Assembly: GCA_963799815.1 (NCBI GenBank) | Contig: CAWCYG010000006.1 | Coordinates: 1-64,000, forward strand | Length of the DNA stretch: 64,000 bases | Direction of reading: 5' to 3' | From: JBDTSW01 sp963799815 | Lineage (GTDB): Bacteria > Actinomycetota > Thermoleophilia > Solirubrobacterales > 70-9 | Shown: positions 7,842-15,720 of the stretch, in pieces | Layout of the letters: the number at the start of each line of letters is the position of its first letter | Position numbering within the stretch: position 1 is the stretch's first letter | The notes under the pieces: model-generated | Databases searched by the model: none | The model's input: only the letters and a program-made list of their open reading frames with translations | Told to the model about the DNA's origin: nothing | Made by a program: the position numbers and the translations under genes

Positions 7842-8714
7842 TCACTCGACGGCTCGGTGGCGATCCACACCGTCGTCGTGGTCGCCGTGAACCCTGCGCC
7901 GCTTGTACCGGCCATCCTGAAGGTCGACTTCGAGCGCGGAGTGATCGCTAAGCCCCTGGTCACGCCATGCATGGTGGTAGGTGGCTGCTGTGGGCCGAAG
8001 CTCCGCGGACGCGAACACGTGATCCAGACGCCAACCGCCGCTGTGACCGGCGATATGCTGCCACGTCCAGCTCGGCTCGCGTTTCGCGTAGCCGTGCAGC
8101 ACTCGGAACGCATCAGCGTAACCAAGCTCCCGCAACCCTGGAACGACGCCGAGCTCGGCCTCGTCCCACTCGGATCCGCGTTCGGGTCTCCGCCGGCCTC
8201 GGGAGTCGCGCGCGAACGAGATGACCTCGCCATCGGAAAGCTCGCGGCGTGGGGTGTTGAGGTCGCCGCAAAGCACACGCGGCATCGGCGCCGTGGCCGC
8301 CAGACCCTCGCGGATCGCCTCCAGCGTTCGAACCTTCACCCAGCCATTGGCGGCGTTTGGAACATGGACGCAGTGCAGCTCAACCGGACCTGTTGCCACG
8401 GACGATGCTCCCGCTGCGATAGCGGTCTCCGGCCATGGCACAGGCAGGGCAGAGGCCTCCGCGAGCGAAGCGCGCGAACTCAGGAGCACCCCAGTCCGGC
8501 GCCGGGCCGCGGGCTCGCGCGCGGGGTCGGCCCGATCAAGGGACGCCAATACGTGAGGGAGACCGATCGTCTTCAAGACCGCCCTCCACAGTGGCAGTGT
8601 GCGGTAGGTGACCTCTTGAAGTGCGACCACATCTGGCTCGCGCCTGGCAAGCGCAGCCGCCTGCTCGACCAGACGCGAGCTGCGTCGAGCCACGTTCCAG
8701 CTCACGATGCGCAT
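7842..8714 (-). CDS. Endonuclease/exonuclease/phosphatase-family protein
   Basis: 290 residues from the chosen ATG. The four landmark motifs of the EEP fold are present in order: MRIVSWNV at the N-terminus, the metal-binding Glu in VVALQEVTY (about residue 35), GDLN (about 151) and the C-terminal SDHSAL (about 264), with WRLDHVF before it. By family knowledge this fold covers exonuclease III-like nucleases, AP endonucleases and phosphodiesterases; the sequence does not decide between them. Thr/Trp-rich stretches and no signal peptide suggest a cytoplasmic enzyme. The longer reading frame starting at 8849 adds 45 residues without family resemblance, and GGCTGGAG lies before the chosen start. 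Confidence 0.82.
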   Translation of the reverse strand: MRIVSWNVARRSSRLVEQAAALARREPDVVALQEVTYRTLPLWRAVLKTIGLPHVLASLDRADPAREPAARRRTGVLLSSRASLAEASALPVPWPETAIAAGASSVATGPVELHCVHVPNAANGWVKVRTLEAIREGLAATAPMPRVLCGDLNTPRRELSDGEVISFARDSRGRRRPERGSEWDEAELGVVPGLRELGYADAFRVLHGYAKREPSWTWQHIAGHSGGWRLDHVFASAELRPTAATYHHAWRDQGLSDHSALEVDLQDGRYKRRRVHGDHDDGVDRHRAVE

Positions 8715-9151
8715 CCGCTCCAGCCTACGCCTGGCCTCCGCCCTGTCGCCCGGTCGCCCTGGGCCGCCGCGAGAAGCGTGGCCGTTCGAGGCGTGGCCTG
8801 GGCTGTCCAGTGCCAGTCCCTTCCGTGGCCGTTTCGTCAACCCTCTCACCGAGGTGGGGGAGAGTCAAGGCTGCATCGCTTCCCATGCAAAGCACACACC
8901 TAGGACGCGCCTGAGTCGTGCGTCGCAGCGGGAAACCGATGCCCGGCCCGATTCGTTTCCCGCCACCACCCACGGATAGTCGAGCGAGTACGCCTGGCGG
9001 CATGATTCAAGAACTACCGATTTCATCCAAAGCGGGTAGCCGCCGAGGGTCACTGGCCCCACATCGGGTAGATCAAAGGGGACTCGCCCGCCGCGGTCCG
9101 GGCTTGGCGGCAGGAGCGAGCAAGTCTGAGCCACTCCGGAGGGAGACTGAA
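8715..9151. other. Intergenic region, nothing recognised
   Basis: Shared upstream region between the minus-strand nuclease-family gene and the small plus-strand membrane protein. The overlapping short frames on both strands have neither ribosome binding sites nor protein-like features. Confidence 0.5.
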
Positions 9152-9343
9152 GTGAAAGCGAAGGACGTAGGAAGAGCTGGCCTAGTCGGATGGCGAGAGA
9201 CGGTCGCCGACAAGGCCGCGCCCCCGGTGGCGCAGAGAACCCCTGTCGACGAGGACGCGGTGCGGGCGGCTATCGGCGCACTGTTCTTGGCGCTCTCGGT
9301 GATCTACGTGTTCGGCACAGTGAAACGGGTGCTTCAGGCCTGA
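9152..9343 (+). CDS. Small single-pass membrane protein, unknown function
   Basis: A 63-residue frame starting at GTG 9152, preceded at a seven-base distance by GGAGGGAG (9137-9144). The first 40 residues are polar and charged (VKAKDVGRAGLVGWRET...). The last 20 form one hydrophobic helix (AAIGALFLALSVIYVFGTV) ending in Lys-Arg. An N-out or N-in single-pass topology is possible. The same frame is open further upstream to 8918, but that part is Pro/Arg-rich and lacks a start signal. No family recognised. Confidence 0.5.
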   Translation: MKAKDVGRAGLVGWRETVADKAAPPVAQRTPVDEDAVRAAIGALFLALSVIYVFGTVKRVLQA

Positions 9344-9679
9344 GTCGGGGTCACGATCCCGGCGGGATCTCGACGCCCGCGTATCGCCCTCCATCGCTTC
9401 CGCTCTCGATCCGGTCGGCCTGTTCTCGAGGGTGTCCTGCGACTAGCGGCGGCATGGAGTCCCGCCCGCCAAAGCGGCGGGTTGTGGGCGGTGGTCATTC
9501 GGGCTCTCCCTTTTGGGAGTGCTGTCACCTCGCGCCCATAAGAATTTGACCGCTCCCCGCTCCGCAACGAGTGGTGGCGCGCGGGGTCTCGGACTTGCGA
9601 CGTGATTAATGCCACCGACTGGGTAGCTATGTCGCGAGGCGAAGGAATCGCCTGACGACGCGCAAGGAGGCAACGAAGG
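9344..9679. other. Intergenic region with hairpins
   Basis: No gene supported. Visible hairpins are CTCCC-TTTT-GGGAG near 9510 and AGGCGA-AGGAA-TCGCCT at 9637-9653, the latter 10 bases before the AAGGAGG of the next small ORF. Neither is followed by a clear T run. Confidence 0.5.
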
Positions 9680-9859
9680 ATGCAGAGCGGAGACGGGCAG
9701 GATGCAGGGGCCACAGCCACGGACAACGCGCCGACCTGGGACGATGCGCGCCGTCTTTCGCCAAACGAGGAGGCGAAGCAAGCCCTCGTTCGGTGGTGCG
9801 ACGACCACGGGCTGCCGCTGCCTTCGCACGCATCGGACAACACGCCGTTGCGGCGATAG
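9680..9859 (+). CDS. Very small hypothetical protein (59 aa)
   Basis: ATG 9680 follows a near-perfect ribosome binding site, AAGGAGG at 9664-9670, at a nine-base distance. The product has 59 residues and is soluble and acidic. Its N-terminal third is Gly/Asp/Ala/Thr-rich and is followed by an amphipathic stretch (WDDARRLSPNEEAKQALVRWCDDHGL) that looks like a genuine helix-turn. It contains one Cys. I do not recognise a family. The start signal and protein-like composition argue that it is real although it is isolated. Confidence 0.5.
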   Translation: MQSGDGQDAGATATDNAPTWDDARRLSPNEEAKQALVRWCDDHGLPLPSHASDNTPLRR

Positions 9860-10236
9860 GACTCAGGGCGACCCCTCCAAAGGGCTCAGCGGGACCCTCC
9901 AAAGCGTTCAGCGAAGGCCTTCGGGGGTCCGATGCCACGCGCCCTGTAGTCCCGGCTGCGGTCAATCCGCAGGCAGACGGGCAAGCAGTAGACCTGCTTG
10001 CGCCCGGTCGTCAGGGTCCGCACAAAGGGGTTGCCGCCATCGGCGGCAGGAGGCCAGCTCGGTGTGGCGCTCGGGGTAGCGGCGGCGTTCAGCGATCACC
10101 GGCGGCCCTGATTTGTTTTTTGCACCGAGCCACCTCGGCGTTCCCTGCGACACGGGCGAGAGGTTGACCCCCAGGGGGTAGCGGGTTAGGGTCGACTGCC
10201 CGAAGGCGCGCAAGAGGGAGCGCCAGCTTCAAGCCT
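9860..10236. other. Intergenic region with an imperfect tandem repeat
   Basis: No gene is visible. Two adjacent related units, GACCCCTCCAAAGGGCTCAG (from 9870) and GACCCTCCAAAGCGTTCAG (from 9893), form an imperfect 22-bp tandem duplication right after the small ORF's stop. The remainder holds nothing recognisable. Confidence 0.5.
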
Positions 10237-10581
10237 GTGACCGACCCCTTCCAACCACCCTTCGCCTCCCGGGAGGAGCGCATCGCGCACAACGAGTCCT
10301 GGTCGCGAAGCCTCAACGAGCGCCGGGCCGAGTGGGTGAGCGGCCGTCAGGAGATGACCCGCTTTCGATGTGAGTGCTGGCTAGACGACTGCGCGGAGCG
10401 CATCCCGCTCTCCGCCGAGGACTGGACGATGGTTCGTGCCGAGCCGAATCGGTTCGCGGTCGCGCCCCATCACGTCGCAAACGACGTCGAGGCTGTGGTC
10501 GAAAAGTTCTCCCGCTTCTGGTTGGTTGCGAAGCTCGGCGAGGCAGGCGAGGTCGCTGAGGAGCTGGACCCCTCATCGTGA
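10237..10581 (+). CDS. Conserved-looking hypothetical protein with CxC...C motif
   Basis: 114 residues from a GTG start. The N-terminal half is a charged helix (SREERIAHNESWSRSLNERR). It is followed by FRCECWLDDCAERIPLS, a compact three-Cys motif, then VRAEPNRFAVAPHHV and a C-terminal KLGEAGEVAEELDPSS. The pattern FxCEC...DC...VR..P..F.V.PGH-like...GEAG is one I associate with small uncharacterised actinobacterial proteins; the role is unknown, with metal binding by the Cys a possibility. No close ribosome binding site is seen (GAGGGAG is about 16 bases upstream). Confidence 0.6.
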   Translation: MTDPFQPPFASREERIAHNESWSRSLNERRAEWVSGRQEMTRFRCECWLDDCAERIPLSAEDWTMVRAEPNRFAVAPHHVANDVEAVVEKFSRFWLVAKLGEAGEVAEELDPSS

Positions 10582-10783
10582 CCAGGGCGCACGGGGCACC
10601 GTCCGCCGCTAGATCACGTGCCAGCTGTTCGCGTAGGCCCGCGGGTCGTCGGGCTTGCGGTTCCGTTGCAGAGCCTTGACGCGAGCAGGTGGAGGTGACA
10701 AAGTGGGTTGGCTCTCGCGACGCGAGTGGGGGGCCACGAATCTGCGGAAGGAGGCGCCTGTGTCACCCCCGGCCAGCCGCTCA

Positions 10784-11139
10784 GCTCGCCTACGTCTACT
10801 GGAGTTACGGGAACTTCGGCCCGAGCACGATTGGCCGCGCCAACCTCAACGGAACGGGCGGCGACGACAGCTTCATCACCGGAGTCAGCATGCCGGCGTT
10901 TTGACGTCGAGGTTGATGCGAGCCACGTCTACTGGACGAGCTGGGACACCGGTACGATCGGCCGCACCGACCTCGACGGCTCGAACGTCGTTGCCGACTC
11001 GACGACGAAAGCTACGAGGACTCAGTGCGCCGAAGGCCTACCCCCATCTGGCCAGGGCTGGCACACCTTCAAGGTCAAGGCGAGAAACGCGCAGAACGCC
11101 GACGATCCCTCGCCAACGAAGAAGAGCTTCAAGATCTAG
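10784..11139 (+). pseudogene. Fused gene remnant: two YWTD-propeller repeats plus an Ig-like tail
   Basis: Two consecutive repeats resembling the LDL-receptor YWTD/beta-propeller type are visible: YVYWSYG...IGRANLNGTG and HVYWTSWDTGTIGRTDLDGSN. They are in different frames; an extra T in TTTT near 10898-10901 produces an early stop, and removing it joins them. The frame then passes into GWHTFKVKARNAQNADDPSPTKKSFKI, which resembles the last strand pair of a bacterial Ig-like surface repeat, a different domain. A functional propeller needs about six repeats, so most of the gene is gone. This looks like the scar of two secreted-protein genes joined by deletion. Confidence 0.6.
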
Positions 11140-11308
11140 GGGCGTTACGAGGCGATCACGCCGAGCGGCCCTCGTCCGAGGAGGCGAAGCTTTGGCACGG
11201 CGGCTGCATGCTGCGGGTGGCCGGGCTTCGTTCGTTGCTGCGCTGATCGCGTTCGCGCACAGAGCGCTTTCGACGAGACGCAGCTATGAAACGAGAGCCT
11301 CTCCCGGC

Positions 11309-11330
11309 GCGGGTTGCAAGCGGGTTGCAA
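11309..11330. repeat. Tandem GCGGGTTGCAA (two copies)
   Basis: GCGGGTTGCAA at 11309-11319 is repeated directly at 11320-11330. It shares GGGTTGCA with the doubled motif at 115-137 and lies exactly where damaged accessory DNA gives way to intact core genes. Confidence 0.6.
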
Positions 11331-11360
11331 TCGACGTTTTTGCTGCGACAAGGAGCCGCG

Positions 11361-11382
11361 AAAAGCGCTTGCGCAAGCCGCT
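11361..11382 (-). terminator. Probable intrinsic terminator after the sufT-like gene
   Basis: On the minus strand AGCGGCTTGCGCAAGCGCTTTT follows immediately after the stop codon. AGCG...CGCT and CTTG...CAAG pair with one bulged base, then a short T run. Confidence 0.5.
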
Positions 11383-11678
11383 TAGTACCCCAGCGCGAAC
11401 TTGGCGTCCTCGGACATCATCTCCGGGGACCAGGGTGGGTCGAAGACCATCTTTGGGTGGACTTTCTCGACCCCGTCGAGGTCGCCGACGAAGTCCTTCA
11501 TCTGCTGGGAGACCTCGGGGCCGATCGGGCACGCGGGGGTTGTGAGGGAGAAGGTGACGTAAACCTCGGAGTCTTCGACGTCGACGTCGTAGACGAGCCC
11601 GAGGGCCACGAAGTCGAGCCCGAGCTCGGGATCGATTACCTCTTCGAGCGCCTCGTAGACCTGTTCTTCAGTGGGCAT
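11382..11678 (-). CDS. sufT: SufT-like / MIP18-family (DUF59) iron-sulfur assembly protein
   Basis: 98 residues, the usual length of a stand-alone DUF59 domain. It has the family signature near the N-terminus (VIDPELGLDFVALGLVYDV), and the conserved reactive Cys in TTPACPIGPEVSQQM (about residue 50). The C-terminal VFDPPWSPEMMSEDAKFALGY is the standard ending. By family knowledge these proteins assist Fe-S cluster maturation, often beside suf genes; here no suf genes are adjacent and the gene stands alone, divergent from fxsA. A PaaD-like role is less likely because no phenylacetate genes are present. Confidence 0.9.
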   Translation of the reverse strand: MPTEEQVYEALEEVIDPELGLDFVALGLVYDVDVEDSEVYVTFSLTTPACPIGPEVSQQMKDFVGDLDGVEKVHPKMVFDPPWSPEMMSEDAKFALGY

Positions 11679-11721
11679 GCATCAATCGTAGCCCCTGCCT
11701 GTGCCTGGCTAGGCTTGGCTC

Positions 11722-12258
11722 ATGGCCCTGATCTTGCTGCTCTTCATCCTCGTCCCGATCGCGGAGCTCTACGTGATCATCCAGGTGGGCGGGGCGATCG
11801 GCGTCCTGCCGACGATCGCGATCCTGATCGCCGACTCGTTTCTGGGTGCCTTGCTCCTGCGCTCGCAGGGCAGGGCGGCGTGGGAGCGGTTCAACCTTCG
11901 CCTCGCGGAGGGCCGCGTGCCCGGCCGCGAGGTCTTCGATGGGGCGATGATCATCCTCGGCGGCGCCTTGCTGCTGACGCCGGGGTTCATCACCGATGTG
12001 GTCGGCCTCGGCCTCTTGATCCCACCCACGAGGGCGCTGTTTCGGGGATTCGTCACCCGTATCGCTCTCCGACGAGTGTCCGTGGGGTGGGTCTTCGGCG
12101 GCCCGGGCTTCCCGGGGCGCGCCCAAGGGCCGCGGCCGGGGCCTGGAGCTCGGCCCCCCGACGGCGGAGGCTCTCGCCGGTACGACTACGAGGGGAGCGC
12201 AACCGAGGTGAGCGACGATCGCGAGTTGACCCCAGGGGAGGACGACGACCGTGTCTGA
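11722..12258 (+). CDS. fxsA: FxsA family membrane protein
   Basis: 178 residues. FxsA-type core with hydrophobic segments at about residues 1-25 and 25-45, the conserved SFLGALLLRSQGRAAWERFN turn, and a third segment GAMIILGGALLLTPGFITDVVGL (75-97). The C-terminal 65 residues are Gly/Pro-rich, then acidic, and probably cytoplasmic. FxsA is known for suppressing phage T7 exclusion by F plasmids when overproduced; its native role is unknown. It overlaps the next gene by eight bases, so the two are coupled. Confidence 0.88.
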   Translation: MALILLLFILVPIAELYVIIQVGGAIGVLPTIAILIADSFLGALLLRSQGRAAWERFNLRLAEGRVPGREVFDGAMIILGGALLLTPGFITDVVGLGLLIPPTRALFRGFVTRIALRRVSVGWVFGGPGFPGRAQGPRPGPGARPPDGGGSRRYDYEGSATEVSDDRELTPGEDDDRV

Positions 12259-12757
12259 GGCCGTCCTGCTCGAGCTAGGCCCGAAGCTGCGGATCGAGTG
12301 GCGACTCGATGAGCTGATGCGCTCGGCCGATGCGAGCGACCCCTCCGCCCCGCCCGTATGGTCGGGCGAGCTGGACCTGACGGAGCTCGAATCGCTGCGC
12401 CTGATCTCGGGCGCCGCCGGCGATGAGGCGATAGCGATCGTCGTGGCGCGGCCACACGGATCGGCCAACCACGACGAGGATCTGATCGCTGGGGTGAGCG
12501 CCGGGCCCGCCGGAGCCGAGGGCGCCGATGAGGTGATGCTCTCCACGGAGTACGACCCCGATGGCCACATTCGTCGTCTAGGCGCCGAGCTGTGGCTGGC
12601 GGACGGCACCGGAGCACGCATCGCCGCCGATCGCTCCGGCGACGACGCGGCCGCGCCATTCGACGGACTCAGCCGCACCTCCACACCGCTCAGCTTCCGC
12701 CTCGGAGGCGCCGCCGGCAGCGGCCTCCACGAGCTGCTGCGGCCGAACGAGAGCTAG
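12251..12757 (+). CDS. Hypothetical protein coupled to fxsA
   Basis: 168 residues from GTG 12251, with GGGGAGG about nine bases upstream inside fxsA. The protein is acidic and soluble with alternating strand-like segments (LRIEWRLDELMRS, SGELDLTELESLRLIS, AIAIVVARPHG, EVMLSTEYDPDGHIRRLGAELWLADG), suggesting a beta-sandwich or lipocalin-like fold. No motif identifies a function. Its stop overlaps the convergent NicO gene stop by about four bases. Confidence 0.7.
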   Translation: MSEAVLLELGPKLRIEWRLDELMRSADASDPSAPPVWSGELDLTELESLRLISGAAGDEAIAIVVARPHGSANHDEDLIAGVSAGPAGAEGADEVMLSTEYDPDGHIRRLGAELWLADGTGARIAADRSGDDAAAPFDGLSRTSTPLSFRLGGAAGSGLHELLRPNES

Positions 12758-14298
12758 CCCAAGGCGGGCAGGGCCCGCAGGGTGATCAGCACCCCGGCGG
12801 CGACGATCACGGCGGCGGAGATTGCAGGCAGGGCGCCGATCACGCGGCGTCCGAACAGCGCGCGCTCGGGTCGCAGCCGCTTGACCATGCGGCCGCCGTA
12901 GATGACGGCGAGGCCAAGGGCCGTCAGCGTGGCGGCGAGTCCGAGGCTGAAGGCGAGGATCAGGAGCATGCCGAGGCCGACCCGGTGCTGGGAGATCGCG
13001 GCGATCAGAACAACGAGCGCAGACGGGCAGGGCACCAGACCGCCAGAGACACCCAGCGCGATCAGGCTGCGCATTGTGACCTTCTCGCCGGGTGGCGGGT
13101 GATGATGGTGATGGCCGTGCGCGTGGCTATCGCCATGGGCGTGGCCGTGCGCATGTTCGTGATGCCCGTGCGGATGCGTGTGATGGTGACCGTGGTCGTG
13201 GCCGTGCGCGTGGTCGTCGTCATGCGAGTGTCCGTGACCGACCGCGACCCGGGCCGCTCGCCAGCGCCTGAACCGCGAGCGCATCACGGTGAAGCCGATG
13301 ACGACCACCATCAACCCCGAAACCACGCCCAACCACGGATAGAGCTCATCGGGCAAGAGGTACTCCGAGAGCGCGAGCGTCACGAGCCCGAGCGCGAAGA
13401 CGGCGGCGGTGTGGGTGATGGTCACGGTCCCGCCGAGGATGGCGGCGTGCTTCGGGGTGCCGTTGGTGCCGACGAGGTACGCGGCCACCATCGCCTTGCC
13501 GTGCCCCGGCGAGAGCGCGTGCAGGGCACCCCAGCCGAAGGCCGCGCCGAGCAATCCGAGGATCAAGAGACCGGCGGTGTCGCCCCCCGCGAGCGCGTTG
13601 GCGAAGCCGTCGAGAGCACGATCGCCGGACGCTCCGCCTGCGCTTACGTCCCCGTCGGGCGCGCTTACGGACCCGTCGCCCGGGGCAACCTCGAACGACG
13701 CCTCCCGCTCGTCAGGCGGGGTCTCCAGCAGGTTTTCGGGATAGACGCGTAGCCCGTCGGTCGGGTCATTGGCGGGGGCGCTTGAGGTCACGTCCGTGCC
13801 CTCGCCGGGCACGATCTGGATCGCGTTCCAACCCTGGCGACCGTCGAAGGCCGAGTTCGAGAGCTCGACGCGCGCGGTCCCATCGCCGAGCGTCGCCGCG
13901 AAGGTCGCGTCCAGCCGCGTCAGGTCGAGGCCACCCTGCCCGGACGGGAACGCGAGCTCCGCCTCGCCGATGCGCTCAAGCGGTAGGGAGTCACCGTCGG
14001 CACGCAGCTCGAGCCCGCCGGAGACCTCCGCCAACAGCTCCTCCTCGACCGCGGCCGCCTCCGTGCCGGTGAGTGCCTCGTCACCGTCCTCGTCGTATCG
14101 TTGGACGAGCTGAAACGACGGAATCTCTGCCAGATCCAGCGTGTAGGCGACCTCCGCCGCGCCCTTCGAGATCTTCACCTGCGCGAGCTGGTTGGTCGTG
14201 AAATTTCCCAATGGGTGGGCGCCGGCGGGCGCCGGGCCCAGGGAGCCGATGACCATGGCGGCGGCCAGAGTCGCGACCGTTGTGCGTCCCCGCCTCAC
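12754..14298 (-). CDS. NicO/RcnA-type nickel-cobalt exporter with extracytoplasmic domain and His-rich loop
   Basis: 514 residues. A signal peptide (residues 1-27) precedes an extracytoplasmic domain starting HPLGNFTTNQ that runs to about 230. Then come six or more membrane segments with the NicO-type GALHALSPGHGKAMVAAYLVG (about 258-278) and a second HTAAVFALG motif. A loop at about 353-400 has roughly 25 His residues mixed with Asp and Gly, and a late GVSGGLVPCPSALVVL segment follows. The family exports Ni/Co, with the His loop binding metal. Its GTG start overlaps the stop of the TPR gene, so it is the last gene of the DUF4331-TPR-NicO operon. Confidence 0.85.
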   Translation of the reverse strand: MRRGRTTVATLAAAMVIGSLGPAPAGAHPLGNFTTNQLAQVKISKGAAEVAYTLDLAEIPSFQLVQRYDEDGDEALTGTEAAAVEEELLAEVSGGLELRADGDSLPLERIGEAELAFPSGQGGLDLTRLDATFAATLGDGTARVELSNSAFDGRQGWNAIQIVPGEGTDVTSSAPANDPTDGLRVYPENLLETPPDEREASFEVAPGDGSVSAPDGDVSAGGASGDRALDGFANALAGGDTAGLLILGLLGAAFGWGALHALSPGHGKAMVAAYLVGTNGTPKHAAILGGTVTITHTAAVFALGLVTLALSEYLLPDELYPWLGVVSGLMVVVIGFTVMRSRFRRWRAARVAVGHGHSHDDDHAHGHDHGHHHTHPHGHHEHAHGHAHGDSHAHGHHHHHPPPGEKVTMRSLIALGVSGGLVPCPSALVVLIAAISQHRVGLGMLLILAFSLGLAATLTALGLAVIYGGRMVKRLRPERALFGRRVIGALPAISAAVIVAAGVLITLRALPALG

Positions 14299-15629
14299 GT
14301 TAGGCCTCGCAGCGCACGCTCGGCTTGCGGCCCGTGGAGCGGATGGAAGCCCGGCACGCGAGCGACGACTTCGCCCAGCCAGCGACGAGCATCATCGGTG
14401 CGTCCGGCCTCGAGCGCGATCATCCCGGCGTGGAAGAGAAAGAGCGGCGAGGCCGAGTCGAGCTTCATCGCCTCCGCTGAGAAACGCTCGGCCTCGGCAA
14501 GCCGCCCGGCCTTGAACAGGCTCCACGACAGCGCGTCGGCGGAAACGACGCTGGGGGCGCTTCTCCAAGCCCCACGAGCCAAACCCACCGCCCGTGCGGC
14601 GCTCCCGTGGTCGGCCTCGAACCGGGCGAGCTCGGCATCGGTGTTGACGCCGCTCGCCTCGAGCAGCCCGGCCTGGGCGTCGACGAGGGCGAGGTCGCGC
14701 CTCGCAGCCCCCCTGTGCCCCGCCGCGAGCTCGATCTCGCCCAGGGCGAGCGCGTATTCGGGAAGCGGCAGGCGTTCCACGACATCACGCAACGTTCGGA
14801 TGGCGGGCTCATACCGGCCCGTCGCCGCGTCCAGCCGGGCCAAGCCGGCCAGCGCGGGTGCGTAGGCCGGATCGAGGGCCAGCGCCCGGCCGAAGGCCCG
14901 GCGGGCGGCCTCGGGACGCCCGCGGTCGATCTCGAGGTTGCCCAAGAGGCCCTCCACGTAGGCGGAGGCCTCGACGCTGCCGCCGCCCGCCGCGGCGGCC
15001 AGACGCATTGCCTGAACGGCGCCGTCGAGATCGCCGTGCAGCTCGCGGAAGTAAGAAACGCGCGCATAGGCGGCAAGCGTCGGCTTCAGGCTGACCATGC
15101 GATCGAGCGTGGCGGCGGCAGCTTCGTAGCGGCCCAGCTCGATCTGGGCGTCGGCGATGATCGAATAGGGACGAACGAGCTGCGGCTCGATTGCGAGCGC
15201 GCGGCGGCCGAGCTCGAGCCCGGCCCTGAAGTCGTGGCGAGCCAGGGCGAGCGTGCCCTGGCCGACGGAGGCGGTGAGCTCGTCAGGATCACGGTCGAGC
15301 GCCGCCGCGAACGCGTTCTCGGCTCGGTCGTAGTAGGACGGGTCAGCGGTCTCGCGGGCCCGCTGCAGGAACGCCTCGCCGAGCTGCGAGTAGCTGGCGG
15401 GCGCGTCGGGATCGGCGCGGATCGCGTCCTGGAGCGCGACGATCTGCTCCTCGGTTGGGCCGGCGATGCCGTCGCGCGTCACCTCGGCGGCGCCGATGCC
15501 GGCGAGCGGGTTCGCCTCCGGCTCCCGGTTCACGACGGCGAGGACCGCGAGGACGGCGACGAAGGCCGCCAACGGAGCGCCCCAGCGCATGACCGGAGCG
15601 GGTCGCATGATCGCCATCGCCTTGCTCAT
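14295..15629 (-). CDS. Membrane-anchored TPR protein of the NicO operon
   Basis: 444 residues from ATG 15629, chosen because GAGAGG precedes it and because the upstream extension to 15947 is nonsense overlapping the DUF4331 gene. A single N-terminal membrane helix (WGAPLAAFVAVLAVLAVV) is followed by about nine tetratricopeptide repeats covering residues 50-440, with PxxA/YAPALAGLARLDAATGRYEPA-like units. It is probably anchored facing outward and acts as a scaffold. It sits between the secreted DUF4331 protein and the metal exporter and overlaps the latter (GTGA), which suggests that the three products work together. Confidence 0.82.
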   Translation of the reverse strand: MSKAMAIMRPAPVMRWGAPLAAFVAVLAVLAVVNREPEANPLAGIGAAEVTRDGIAGPTEEQIVALQDAIRADPDAPASYSQLGEAFLQRARETADPSYYDRAENAFAAALDRDPDELTASVGQGTLALARHDFRAGLELGRRALAIEPQLVRPYSIIADAQIELGRYEAAAATLDRMVSLKPTLAAYARVSYFRELHGDLDGAVQAMRLAAAAGGGSVEASAYVEGLLGNLEIDRGRPEAARRAFGRALALDPAYAPALAGLARLDAATGRYEPAIRTLRDVVERLPLPEYALALGEIELAAGHRGAARRDLALVDAQAGLLEASGVNTDAELARFEADHGSAARAVGLARGAWRSAPSVVSADALSWSLFKAGRLAEAERFSAEAMKLDSASPLFLFHAGMIALEAGRTDDARRWLGEVVARVPGFHPLHGPQAERALRGLT

Positions 15630-15720
15630 CCGGGTTTTCCTCTCGGCGGTCGCCAGCTCCGAGACCGGGACGGGTGGAGCGCCCCTGCGGCGCTCCACCC
15701 TCCTGGTCGGTTGCCTTCGG

